Shown piece after piece: positions 44,442-51,855 of a stretch of DNA of 64,000 bases. The notes below the pieces were generated by a model. It was not told where the DNA came from. It did not search any database and saw only the letters and a list, made by a program, of their open reading frames with translations. How positions within the stretch are numbered: position 1 is the first letter of the stretch; the number at the start of each line of letters is the position of its first letter. Source of the stretch: Neisseria macacae ATCC 33926 (GTDB lineage: Bacteria > Pseudomonadota > Gammaproteobacteria > Burkholderiales > Neisseriaceae); assembly GCF_022749495.1 (NCBI RefSeq), contig NZ_CP094241.1, positions 2,232,001-2,296,000 on the forward strand, read 5' to 3'. The translations under genes were made by a program, and so were the position numbers.

Positions 44442-44700
44442 TATTATTTGGAACAGTTTCAACTCAAACTCGACAACCCGTAGCGTGGGCTTTGCCCGCG
44501 AATCCTCCCCTAATGAAAATAGTCGTCTGAAAAGACGGAGCAAATCCGCCGCACTCGTTTTCAGACGACCTTATATTATTTGAAACGGTTTAAACTCAAC
44601 CGCGACAACCCGTAGCGTGAGCTTTACCCACGAATCCTCCCCTGATGAATAGTCGTCTGAAACGATAGAGCAAACCCACCGCATTGGTTTTCAGACGACT
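44426..44700. repeat. Tandem intergenic repeat, two units of about 135 bp
   Basis: Each unit runs from TTTTCAGACGACCTTATATT through a GTAGCGTGGGCTTTGCCCG module (varied in unit 2) and CGAATCCTCCCCT to an AGTCGTCTGAAA variant. Unit 1 starts at 44426, unit 2 at about 44558. The module also occurs at 32701-32731 and inverted at 32611-32632. Confidence 0.85.
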
Positions 44701-44703
44701 ATT

Positions 44704-44810
44704 TATAGTGGATTAACTTTAAACCAGTACGGCGTTGCCTCGCCTTGTCGTACTATCTGTACTGTCTGCGGCTTCGTCGCCTTGTCCTGATTTAAATTTA
44801 ATCCACTATA
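44704..44810. repeat. Short CREE (107 bp, core deleted)
   Basis: Ends TATAGTGGATTAACTTTAAA and AAATTTAATCCACTATA, but CGCCTTG is joined to TCGTACTATC, missing the AGCTCAAAGAGAACGATTC part of the core. Short CREEs of this size are known. Confidence 0.88.
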
Positions 44811-44819
44811 TTTACTCGA

Positions 44820-44858
44820 CCGCTTTGCCTTATCCTGATTTGAAGTTAATCCACTATA
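44820..44858. repeat. Orphan CREE end just upstream of orn
   Basis: CCTTATCCTGATTTGAAGTTAATCC and the CACTATA terminus repeat only the right end of a CREE. With the next base pairs it gives TATAAT at 44855-44860, 40 bp before the orn start. Confidence 0.7.
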
Positions 44859-44899
44859 ATACCGCCCATTGTTTTTAAACCGACGAAAGGTCGTCTGAA

Positions 44900-45457
44900 A
44901 TGACTCAAAACGCAAGCAACCTCTGCTGGCTCGATATGGAAATGACCGGGCTTGACCCCGAACGCGAACGCATTATCGAAATCGCCATGATTATCACTGA
45001 CTCCGATTTGAACGTCTTGGCGCAGTCCGAAGTTTATGTCGTCCACCAAAGCGACGAACTGCTCAATGGCATGGACGAGTGGAACACCGCCACCCACGGC
45101 CGCACGGGGCTGACGCAGCGCGTGCGCGAATCGCGGCTGACCGAAGCCGACGTGGAGCAAAAACTGCTCGACTTTATCGCGCAATGGATTCCCGAAAAAT
45201 CCACGCCGATGTGCGGCAATTCCATCCATCAAGACCGCCGCTTCATGGTCAAATACATGCCGCGCCTCGAAGCGTATTTCCACTACCGCAATCTGGACGT
45301 GTCCACACTGAAAGAACTTGCCAAACGTTGGAATCCGCCCGTTGCCAAAGGCGTGGTGAAACGCGGTTCGCATCAGGCTTTGGACGATATTCTCGAAAGC
45401 ATCGAGGAAATGCGTTACTACCGCGAAAACTTCTTGAAACTGCCCGAGGTCGTCTGA
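44900..45457 (+). CDS. orn: Oligoribonuclease
   Basis: Protein of 185 residues, a DEDDh 3'-5' exonuclease that finishes RNA decay by cutting 2-5 nt oligomers and pGpG. The first motif is D12 and E14 in [10 protein letters not shown]; later GSHQALDDI holds the catalytic H and D. An uptake sequence (44888-44899) abuts the ATG: its AAAGG acts as Shine-Dalgarno with TCGTCTGAA as the spacer. Another (45447-45458) codes the last EVV and the TGA stop. Thus both gene ends are built of the repeat. Confidence 0.97.
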
Positions 45458-45490
45458 AAACACCGTCGGCACACTTTTTCAGACGACCTC
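45446..45490 (+). terminator. Paired uptake-sequence hairpin overlapping the orn stop
   Basis: Copies 45447-45458 and 45478-45489; the first contains the stop codon. The next gene starts nine bases after it. Confidence 0.65.
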
Positions 45491-45498
45491 CCACCATC

Positions 45499-46548
45499 AT
45501 GTCCTATCAATACCGCCAATCACTGCCCGACACGCCGCTGGACATCGTCGGCGACGTTCACGGCGAATTTGCCGCCTTTCAATCGCTGCTGCACCGGCTC
45601 GGCTACCGCGACGACGGTTTCCATCCGCGCGGGCGGCGGCTGGTGTTCGTCGGCGATTTGTGCGACCGCGGCCCCGACAGCCCCGCGATGCTGGCGTGGT
45701 TCAAACAGGCTTACGAACGCGGATGGGCATGGATGGTTTTGGGCAACCACGAATTGAACATCCTTGCCGACGACCCGAAAGACGGCTCCGGCTGGTTTTT
45801 CGATGCCCGCGCCGAAAAAGACGCCCATTACGCGCCGTGGCATTGCGTGGAAGAAAAAGAAAAAACCGAATTGCGCGCATGGCTGGCCGAACAGCCCCTG
45901 CTGCTGGAGCGCGAAGACCTGCGCATCGTCCACGCCGCCTGGCTGCCGCCGCAAATCGAACGCCTCGAAGAAGCAAAGGACGAAAGCCTGACCGCGCAAT
46001 ACCGCCGCTTCGATGCCGAGTTGAAACACCGCCTTCAGACGGCCTCTTGGTATCCCGACTACCTCTACGAACAGGCGCATTACGCCCCGCAGGCGGAAAA
46101 TCCCGACCATGCGCCGCCGCCCATGCCTGCTACCGCGCGATACGAACTCGAGCGCAGCCGCCTGCATCCGATACGCGCCCTCACCAGCGGCGTGGAGCGT
46201 TTGGCGGACGAGCCGTTTTACGCCGGCGGACGCTGGCGCGGTACGACCCGTTGCGCGTGGTGGAACGACTACCGCGACGATAAGCCCGTCGTTATCGGCC
46301 ATTATTGGCGCAGTTGGCAGCCGTCCCCCGCTGCCGTTGCCGCCGAACGGCTGTTGCTGCCGCCGCAGCCGGATGTGTGGCACGGGGCGCGGCGCAACGT
46401 GTTCTGCGTCGATTTCTCCATCGGCGCAAGCTGGCGGGCAAGGAAATTCCCGCAGAAATACCGTCCTGAACAGTTCAGGCTGGCGGCATTGCGCTGGCCG
46501 GAGAAGGTGTTGGTGTTTGAGAACGGCGAATGCGCGGCGACACGTTAG
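45499..46548 (+). CDS. Metallophosphoesterase (ApaH / PrpE-like)
   Basis: Protein of 349 residues with the three metal motifs of the calcineurin-like phosphoesterases: IVGDVHG (D19, H21), GDLCDRG and GNHE, and late histidines (IVHAA, IGHYWR). It resembles diadenosine-tetraphosphatase/PrpE-type enzymes; a role in nucleotide turnover is inferred. Upstream of the ATG (45499) there is only CCACC, so its start is less sure. It follows orn directly. One other-dialect uptake sequence is in frame at 46034-46045 (LQTAS). Confidence 0.88.
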   Translation: MSYQYRQSLPDTPLDIVGDVHGEFAAFQSLLHRLGYRDDGFHPRGRRLVFVGDLCDRGPDSPAMLAWFKQAYERGWAWMVLGNHELNILADDPKDGSGWFFDARAEKDAHYAPWHCVEEKEKTELRAWLAEQPLLLEREDLRIVHAAWLPPQIERLEEAKDESLTAQYRRFDAELKHRLQTASWYPDYLYEQAHYAPQAENPDHAPPPMPATARYELERSRLHPIRALTSGVERLADEPFYAGGRWRGTTRCAWWNDYRDDKPVVIGHYWRSWQPSPAAVAAERLLLPPQPDVWHGARRNVFCVDFSIGASWRARKFPQKYRPEQFRLAALRWPEKVLVFENGECAATR

Positions 46549-46654
46549 CCTGACAACAAACCGGCATACTCGCCCAACCCACAGAAAAGCAATCCATAAT
46601 TTTGAACTCTCCCCAACCTTGCGCAAACATTTTTCTGATTCAATCACGCCCAAT

Positions 46655-46697
46655 AAAAAAAGCCGGCCGAACCTATTTAAGGTCCGACCGGCTTTTA
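46655..46697. terminator. Bidirectional terminator
   Basis: AAAAAAAGCCGG and CCGGCTTTT arms with internal imperfect pairing (GGCCGAACCT with AGGTCCGACC) between the convergent phosphoesterase and glycine-zipper genes. Confidence 0.75.
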
Positions 46698-46709
46698 TCG
46701 TTTTAAAAA

Positions 46710-46925
46710 TTAACGATGTCTGTGGACTTGGCTGCCGATGACGCCGCCTAATGCAGCGCCGCCCAAAGTAGAGCCGGTATCGCCACCGATCAAGTTACCC
46801 GCTACACCGCCCAATACCGCGCCAGTAGCAGTATTGCGTTGTGTTTGGGTCATGCCCGCACATGCACTCAGAGAAGTAGCAATGGCGATCAAGGTCAAAG
46901 TTTTAGTCAAGAAAGACTTGCTCAT
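46710..46925 (-). CDS. Glycine-zipper 2TM lipoprotein
   Basis: Protein of 71 residues. Lipoprotein signal with lipobox SLSAC, acylated C22, then the glycine-zipper ATGAVLGGVAGNLIGG and TLGGAALGGVIGSQV, typical of the 17-kDa antigen/SlyB-like outer-membrane lipoproteins. GGAGAA precedes the ATG. It ends in HRHR. Role unknown; probably envelope stability. Confidence 0.88.
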   Translation of the reverse strand: MSKSFLTKTLTLIAIATSLSACAGMTQTQRNTATGAVLGGVAGNLIGGDTGSTLGGAALGGVIGSQVHRHR

Positions 46926-47158
46926 GGTGTGTTCTCCGTTGTGGGTTAACTCAGTGACGAAAGTATGTCACACCAAGTCATTAATATTTATTCCAATAAG
47001 TAAAGTCATTTTAAACTAGGATAACTTAACAGGCGGACAGTTAGAAAAAACCATAATCCGATAAATCAGACAAATTAAATAAAAGGTCGTCTGAAACTGT
47101 CTGTTTTTACCCACACACAGACCTTTCAGACGACCTCTTTTTCACCACTCAAACCGGC
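46926..47158. other. Intergenic region glycine-zipper gene to DAHP synthase
   Basis: AT-rich promoter zone of the lipoprotein gene and the aroG hairpin; no gene was seen. Confidence 0.5.
47082..47138 (-). terminator. Uptake-sequence hairpin after the DAHP synthase gene
   Basis: Copies 47084-47095 and 47125-47136 extended by AAAAGG and CCTCTTT, 21 bp past the stop. Confidence 0.75.
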
Positions 47159-48208
47159 TTAAGGTGCGACCCGTTTACGGTTTGCCGCAGCCAAAAGCGC
47201 GAGCATTTCTTCGGTGGTATCCCAGCCGATACAGGCATCGGTAATGCTTTGCCCGTAAACCTCGGGCTTGTCCTGTCTGCCTTCGACCAAATGGCTTTCC
47301 ACCATTACGCCCATAATATTGTCTTCGCCGTTTTCCAGTTGCGCGGCAACATCTTGGGCAACTTCCATCTGCCGTCTGTAATCTTTACGGCTGTTTGCGT
47401 GGCTGCAATCGACCATCAGCTTGGGCGACAAACCGGCCTTTATCAATTGTTCCGCCGCCGATTTGACGTGTTCGGTGCTGTAATTCGGTTCTTTGCCGCC
47501 GCGCAGGATAACGTGGCAGTCGGGATTGCCGCTGGTATGTACAATGGCGGAATGCCCTGCTTTGGTTACAGACAGGAAGTGATGTGGATGACTTGCCGCG
47601 CCAATCGCATCGATGGCGATTTTCAGATTGCCGTCCGTACCGTTTTTGAAACCGACCGGACAGGACAGGCCGCTGGCGAGTTCGCGGTGTACTTGGCTCT
47701 CCGTCGTCCGCGCACCAATCGCGCCCCAAGAAATCAAGTCCGCGTAATATTGCGGCGTAATCATGTCGAGGAACTCTGTCGAAGCGGGCATGCCCATATT
47801 GTTCAGCGTCAGCAGCAAGCTGCGCGCCTGACGCAGACCGTAGTTGATGTCGAACGTACCGTCCAAGTGCGGGTCGTTAATCAGACCTTTCCAGCCGACC
47901 GTCGTGCGCGGTTTTTCAAAATACACGCGCATCACAATCAGCAATTCTTTTTCATATTTCTTGCGCAACACCAGCAAACGTTCGGCGTATTCCAAGGCGG
48001 CTTTGGGGTCGTGGATGGAACACGGGCCGATAATCACCAGCAGGCGGTTGTCCTTGCCATGAACCAAATCGGCGATTTCATGCCGCGTGCGGTGTACCAG
48101 CCCCGCCGCTTCCTCGGAAATCGGCAGTTCGTACAAATGGGCAATCGGCGGCAGCAGCTCTTTGACTTCTCTAATCTTAATATCGTCGGTAGGGTATTGT
48201 TTGGTCAT
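47159..48208 (-). CDS. aroG: 3-deoxy-7-phosphoheptulonate (DAHP) synthase, type I
   Basis: Protein of 349 residues, first step of the shikimate pathway from PEP and erythrose 4-phosphate. Type I alpha motifs are present: IIGPCSIHDP, MRVYFEKPRTTVGWKG, CHVILRGGKEPNY and DCSHANSRKD. It closely matches the meningococcal AroG sequence as I recall it. The ATG at 48208 is preferred over the TTG five codons upstream. Such enzymes are inhibited by phenylalanine or tyrosine; the inhibitor here cannot be read off. Confidence 0.95.
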   Translation of the reverse strand: MTKQYPTDDIKIREVKELLPPIAHLYELPISEEAAGLVHRTRHEIADLVHGKDNRLLVIIGPCSIHDPKAALEYAERLLVLRKKYEKELLIVMRVYFEKPRTTVGWKGLINDPHLDGTFDINYGLRQARSLLLTLNNMGMPASTEFLDMITPQYYADLISWGAIGARTTESQVHRELASGLSCPVGFKNGTDGNLKIAIDAIGAASHPHHFLSVTKAGHSAIVHTSGNPDCHVILRGGKEPNYSTEHVKSAAEQLIKAGLSPKLMVDCSHANSRKDYRRQMEVAQDVAAQLENGEDNIMGVMVESHLVEGRQDKPEVYGQSITDACIGWDTTEEMLALLAAANRKRVAP

Positions 48209-48745
48209 TTTTATTGCTTTCAAATTCAGATAAATTAAGGCATAGATTACCTTCTTTACCTGTTTTAAACAAGACTTTTAACCATCTTACGGCAATTTTA
48301 TTTCAAAAAATCAAATTTTTTCTGTTTTTATATATTTAAATTTCTAAAATTCAAATTTTTTCGCAATAAAATTTTGATTAATTCAATAAGCAATACCTGC
48401 GTTGTCAACAATTTTCATCCTTCCCCAATAATCCTCCCGCCTTCCGACAGCATCTTTTTGACGAATACATATAAGACTATTTCATCCAAAACTTGACCGC
48501 GGACAAGCCCTGCTTCGTTTTTACGCAAGCCGACATATCACTCACATTGAAATGTAGTAAAATAACAAAATATCAAAGCAATATCGCGCAGCCTGTGTTA
48601 CTTATCCTACACAACCTACCCTGCCGCATCATTAAAATAACCATATATTCGTCGCACATCCCACACATCCTTCCCGCCCTTACTGAAAAGCCGTCCTACC
48701 TTTCAGACGACCTTTCTTTTCAACCTCAAAACAAGGAGCGTTACA
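48209..48745. other. AT-rich divergent promoter region
   Basis: About 540 bp between aroG and the dehydrogenase, rich in T and A runs, with one uptake sequence at 48702-48713. No credible gene, CREE or dRS3 was seen. Confidence 0.5.
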
Positions 48746-49810
48746 ATGAAAGCAGCACGTTTTTACGATAAAGGCGACATCCGCATCGAAGACATCCCCG
48801 AACCGACCGTCGCCCCCGGCACCGTCGGCATCAACGTCGCCTGGTGCGGCATCTGCGGTACCGACCTGCACGAATTTATGGAAGGCCCGATTTTCATCCC
48901 GCCCTGCGGCCATCCGCACCCGATTTCCGGCGAGTCCGCGCCCGTAACGATGGGACACGAGTTCTCCGGCGTGGTTTATGCCGTCGGCGAAGGCGTGGAC
49001 GACCTCAAAGTCGGGCAACACGTCGTGGTCGAGCCCTACATCATCCGTGATGATGTACCGACCGGCGAAGGCAGCAACTACCACCTCTCCAAAGACATGA
49101 ACTTCATCGGCTTGGGCGGCTGCGGTGGCGGCCTTGCCGAAAAAATCGCCGTCAAACGCCGCTGGGTGCATCCGATTTCCGACAAAATCCCGTTAGACCA
49201 AGCCGCTTTGATTGAACCCCTGTCCGTCGGCCATCACGCCTACGTCCGCAGCGGCGCGAAAGCCGGCGACGTCGCATTGGTCGGCGGTGCAGGCCCGATC
49301 GGTTTGCTGCTTGCCGCCGTGTTGAAAGCCAAAGGCATCAAAGTCATCATCACCGAATTGAGCAAGGCGCGCAAAGACAAAGCCCGCGAATCCGGCGTTG
49401 CCGACTACATCCTTGACCCGTCCGAAGTCGACGTCGTCGAAGAAGTGAAAAAACTGACCAACGGCGAAGGCGTGGACGTGGCATTCGAATGCACCAGCGT
49501 CAATAAAGTGCTGGACACCATGGTCGAAGCCTGCCGCCCGACCGCGAAAGTCGTCATCGTATCCATTTGGAGCCACCCCGCCACCATCAACGTCCACAGC
49601 GTTGTGATGAAAGAGCTGGACGTACGCGGTACCATCGCCTACTGCAACGACCACGCCGAAACCATCAAACTGGTGGAAGAAGGCAAAATCAACCTCGAAC
49701 CTTTCATCACCCAGCGCATCAAGCTGGACGAACTGATTTCCGAAGGCTTCGAACGTCTGATTCACAACAACGAATCCGCCGTCAAAATCATCGTCAATCC
49801 CAACCTGTAA
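48746..49810 (+). CDS. Zinc-dependent alcohol dehydrogenase, (R,R)-butanediol dehydrogenase type
   Basis: Protein of 354 residues of the medium-chain family. Zinc motifs: CGICGTDLHE and MGHEFSG, and the NAD(P) fold GGAGPIGLL. The sequence resembles Bacillus BdhA and other butanediol/sorbitol dehydrogenases, and the expected reaction is acetoin to 2,3-butanediol with NADH. AAGGAG precedes the ATG. It stands alone with a hairpin behind it; no acetoin synthesis genes are near. Confidence 0.88.
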   Translation: MKAARFYDKGDIRIEDIPEPTVAPGTVGINVAWCGICGTDLHEFMEGPIFIPPCGHPHPISGESAPVTMGHEFSGVVYAVGEGVDDLKVGQHVVVEPYIIRDDVPTGEGSNYHLSKDMNFIGLGGCGGGLAEKIAVKRRWVHPISDKIPLDQAALIEPLSVGHHAYVRSGAKAGDVALVGGAGPIGLLLAAVLKAKGIKVIITELSKARKDKARESGVADYILDPSEVDVVEEVKKLTNGEGVDVAFECTSVNKVLDTMVEACRPTAKVVIVSIWSHPATINVHSVVMKELDVRGTIAYCNDHAETIKLVEEGKINLEPFITQRIKLDELISEGFERLIHNNESAVKIIVNPNL

Positions 49811-49835
49811 ACGCCTGACGGATTGATAGAAACAC

Positions 49836-49880
49836 AAAGGTCGTCTGAAAACCTCAAACCGAGATTTTCAGACGACCTTT
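49836..49880 (+). terminator. Paired uptake-sequence hairpin after the dehydrogenase gene
   Basis: Copies 49838-49849 and 49867-49878 with A and T runs. Confidence 0.8.
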
Positions 49881-49941
49881 TTATCTGCAAAGACAATTCA
49901 CCCCATCATCCACAATATCCGTCGGGCTATTGCCCATCAGT

Positions 49942-50098
49942 TATAGTGGATTAAATTTAAATCAGTACGGCGTTGCCTCACCTTAGCTCAAAGAGAACGA
50001 TTCTCTAAGGTGCTGAAGCACCAAGTGAATCGGTTCCGTACTATCTGTACTGTCTGCGGCTTCGTCGCCTTGTCCTGATTTAAATTTAATCCACTATA
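49942..50098. repeat. CREE, full length 157 bp
   Basis: Ends TATAGTGGATTAAATTTAAA and TTTAAATTTAATCCACTATA, with the complete core. About 350 bp upstream of the fimbrial subunit gene. Confidence 0.93.
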
Positions 50099-50446
50099 TT
50101 TCCAAACACTACCCAATCTACTGCCAAAACATCTGCAAAGGTCGTCTGAAAGCCAACCTCAAGAAACTAAAGCTTCTTTTAAACGCTTTCAGACTACCTC
50201 TTATCCAATTTAAATGCCGAATAAAAGATAATCTTTGCAAAAAAACAACAAAAAATAATACAAAAATTTACAAAAAACACAGGAACTTATAAAATGCCAA
50301 ACAATAACAGTTGCAATAATAATTATATATCATAATAATGCCACATATACCGTTCAGGCATAAAAACCTACCGTATAACCAGCACACAGAAATATTACGG
50401 AGACTGTGTCAATACACACCTAAACTCACATACAAGGATAAATCCG

Positions 50447-51094
50447 ATGAAAACACGTTTTACTTTAACTTCTCTGGCTTTGGCTTCACTTCTGATGGCT
50501 AGCAATGCTGCTATGGCTGATGAATCCACTGGCAACTTCAACGTTACAATCAAATTAACAGGACAATGTGAAGCTGTCGAAGTAGATGGCGGCAGCACAG
50601 CACTTACAGAACCTTCCGCAGCACAAGATGGCAATTCAATTACACAAGGTGCTGATATCAACTTTGGAGACCATGTAGCCAAAGCCGGAGCCAATGTAAT
50701 TGACGGAACAAGCAAAGGCTCAACTACAAGCGGTATTAAAGTAACTTGTAGTAAAAACATGCCATTCAACATCGCTTTAGAATCAATAAATAAACCTGGT
50801 TCCACCGGCGAAGGCCTGATGAAAGGTGTTACAACTGGAAACACCGACGAAATCGGCTACCAACTCTACAAACCTACTGTTTCCTCTGCGGGCTCTTGGC
50901 AAAATACCGTTACTGCTTCTACAGACTATTCAGATGCCAACAAATGGGGCAAAGATAGCAATGCTTTGAGCTTATATGGTAAAGGCTATGACGCACCTAT
51001 GGTCATCCCAGTACTTGCCCGAGTTCCTGCAAATTCTCTGGACAAATATCTCGACCGTTATCAAGACCGCGTAAAAGTAACCTTGTCTTGGTAA
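50447..51094 (+). CDS. Spore-coat-U domain fimbrial subunit (archaic chaperone-usher pilus)
   Basis: Protein of 215 residues. A signal peptide ends in AAMA (cleavage after residue 24). The mature part has one SCPU-type Ig fold: C41 in TGQCEAV and C101 in VTCSKN can pair, INFGDH follows the first strand, and it ends in a DRVKVTLSW strand as polymerising subunits do. It should be assembled by donor-strand exchange into the fibre. AAGGATAAATCCG precedes the ATG. First gene of the operon with chaperone, usher and tip downstream. Codons are more A-rich than in the other three genes. Confidence 0.85.
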   Translation: MKTRFTLTSLALASLLMASNAAMADESTGNFNVTIKLTGQCEAVEVDGGSTALTEPSAAQDGNSITQGADINFGDHVAKAGANVIDGTSKGSTTSGIKVTCSKNMPFNIALESINKPGSTGEGLMKGVTTGNTDEIGYQLYKPTVSSAGSWQNTVTASTDYSDANKWGKDSNALSLYGKGYDAPMVIPVLARVPANSLDKYLDRYQDRVKVTLSW

Positions 51095-51129
51095 TAGAAC
51101 CCTCAAAACAAAACAACTAAAAAATCCTC

Positions 51130-51855
51130 ATGCAAAAAGCAATCAGCACACTTGTCGGTATGCTGACGGCGGCAGCGGTTTTACCAAACCATGCCGCCGG
51201 TTTGCAAGTCAGTCCGACATCGCTTTCCCTGCCCGCCAAACAGCGGGCGGGTATTTTTACTTTGGGAAACAAGGGCGCAGAGCCGTTGACGGCACAAGTG
51301 CGCGTATTCCGCTGGACGCAGGACGCAAACGGCGGTGAGGTACTCGAGCCCACCGATGCCGTCATTGCCAGCCCGCCCATGGTCAAACTGGAAGCGGGTG
51401 CGCAGCAGCAGTTCCGCGTGATGCGTGTCAAACCGTCCGACAAACAGGCTGAAGAAGCCTACCGCCTGATTGTGGACGAGCTGCCTGCTCCCGATGCGAA
51501 ACCACGAAAAGGCATTCAGTTGGTGATGCGCTATTCGCTGCCGCTGTTTGTCAACGTTCAAAACAATGCCGAACCGAAACTGCAATGGCGTGCGGAAAAA
51601 TCCGCGAACGGTAAAGCGGTTTTGGTTGCCGAAAACACGGGCAATGCCCATGCGCAACTGAGCAATATTACTTTTCAGACGACCTCTGCCAAAGACGCCT
51701 TGACGCTGGCAAACGGTTTGGCAGGCTACGTCCTGCCGGGCAACACTTGGAAACGCGAATTGGAAGTTTCCCCCGCCTCTCTGAACCAAGGTCGTCTGAA
51801 TGCCACGGTAAACGGTATGCCGATCCAAACGGAGGTACGGTTTGCCGCCCCATGA
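51130..51855 (+). CDS. Periplasmic fimbrial chaperone (CsuC/PapD-like)
   Basis: Protein of 241 residues. Signal peptide MQKAISTLVGMLTAAAVLPNHAAG, then two Ig domains: the first reads LQVSPTSLSLPAKQRAGIFTLGN and has QFRVMRVKP and YRLIVDELP of pilus chaperones, then LVMRYSLPLFV; the second has GNAHAQLSNITF. It folds subunits in the periplasm and delivers them to the usher. Two uptake sequences are in frame: 51674-51685 (FQTTS) and 51789-51800 (GRLNA). Its end overlaps the usher by 14 bp. No clear Shine-Dalgarno before its ATG. Confidence 0.88.
   Translation: MQKAISTLVGMLTAAAVLPNHAAGLQVSPTSLSLPAKQRAGIFTLGNKGAEPLTAQVRVFRWTQDANGGEVLEPTDAVIASPPMVKLEAGAQQQFRVMRVKPSDKQAEEAYRLIVDELPAPDAKPRKGIQLVMRYSLPLFVNVQNNAEPKLQWRAEKSANGKAVLVAENTGNAHAQLSNITFQTTSAKDALTLANGLAGYVLPGNTWKRELEVSPASLNQGRLNATVNGMPIQTEVRFAAP

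Larger units (their letters stand above)
49811..50446. other. Upstream region of the fimbrial operon
   Basis: 636 bp: a terminator hairpin, a CREE (49942-50098), then a forward uptake sequence (50139-50150) with a decayed inverse arm (TTTCAGACTACCTC near 50187), and about 240 bp of very AT-rich DNA before the first fimbrial gene. TTGCAA at 50311 and CATAAT at 50331 are a weak promoter candidate (spacing short). No homopolymer tract long enough for phase variation was noted. Confidence 0.5.

Noticed and set aside
48493..48771. 92-codon frame upstream of the dehydrogenase
   Set aside because: Overlaps the dehydrogenase start and includes an uptake sequence; AT-rich and without features.
50235..50280. 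Poly-A tracts upstream of the fimbrial operon as phase-variable promoter
   Set aside because: The runs are short and interrupted; no repeat tract of the length linked to slipped-strand switching was seen.
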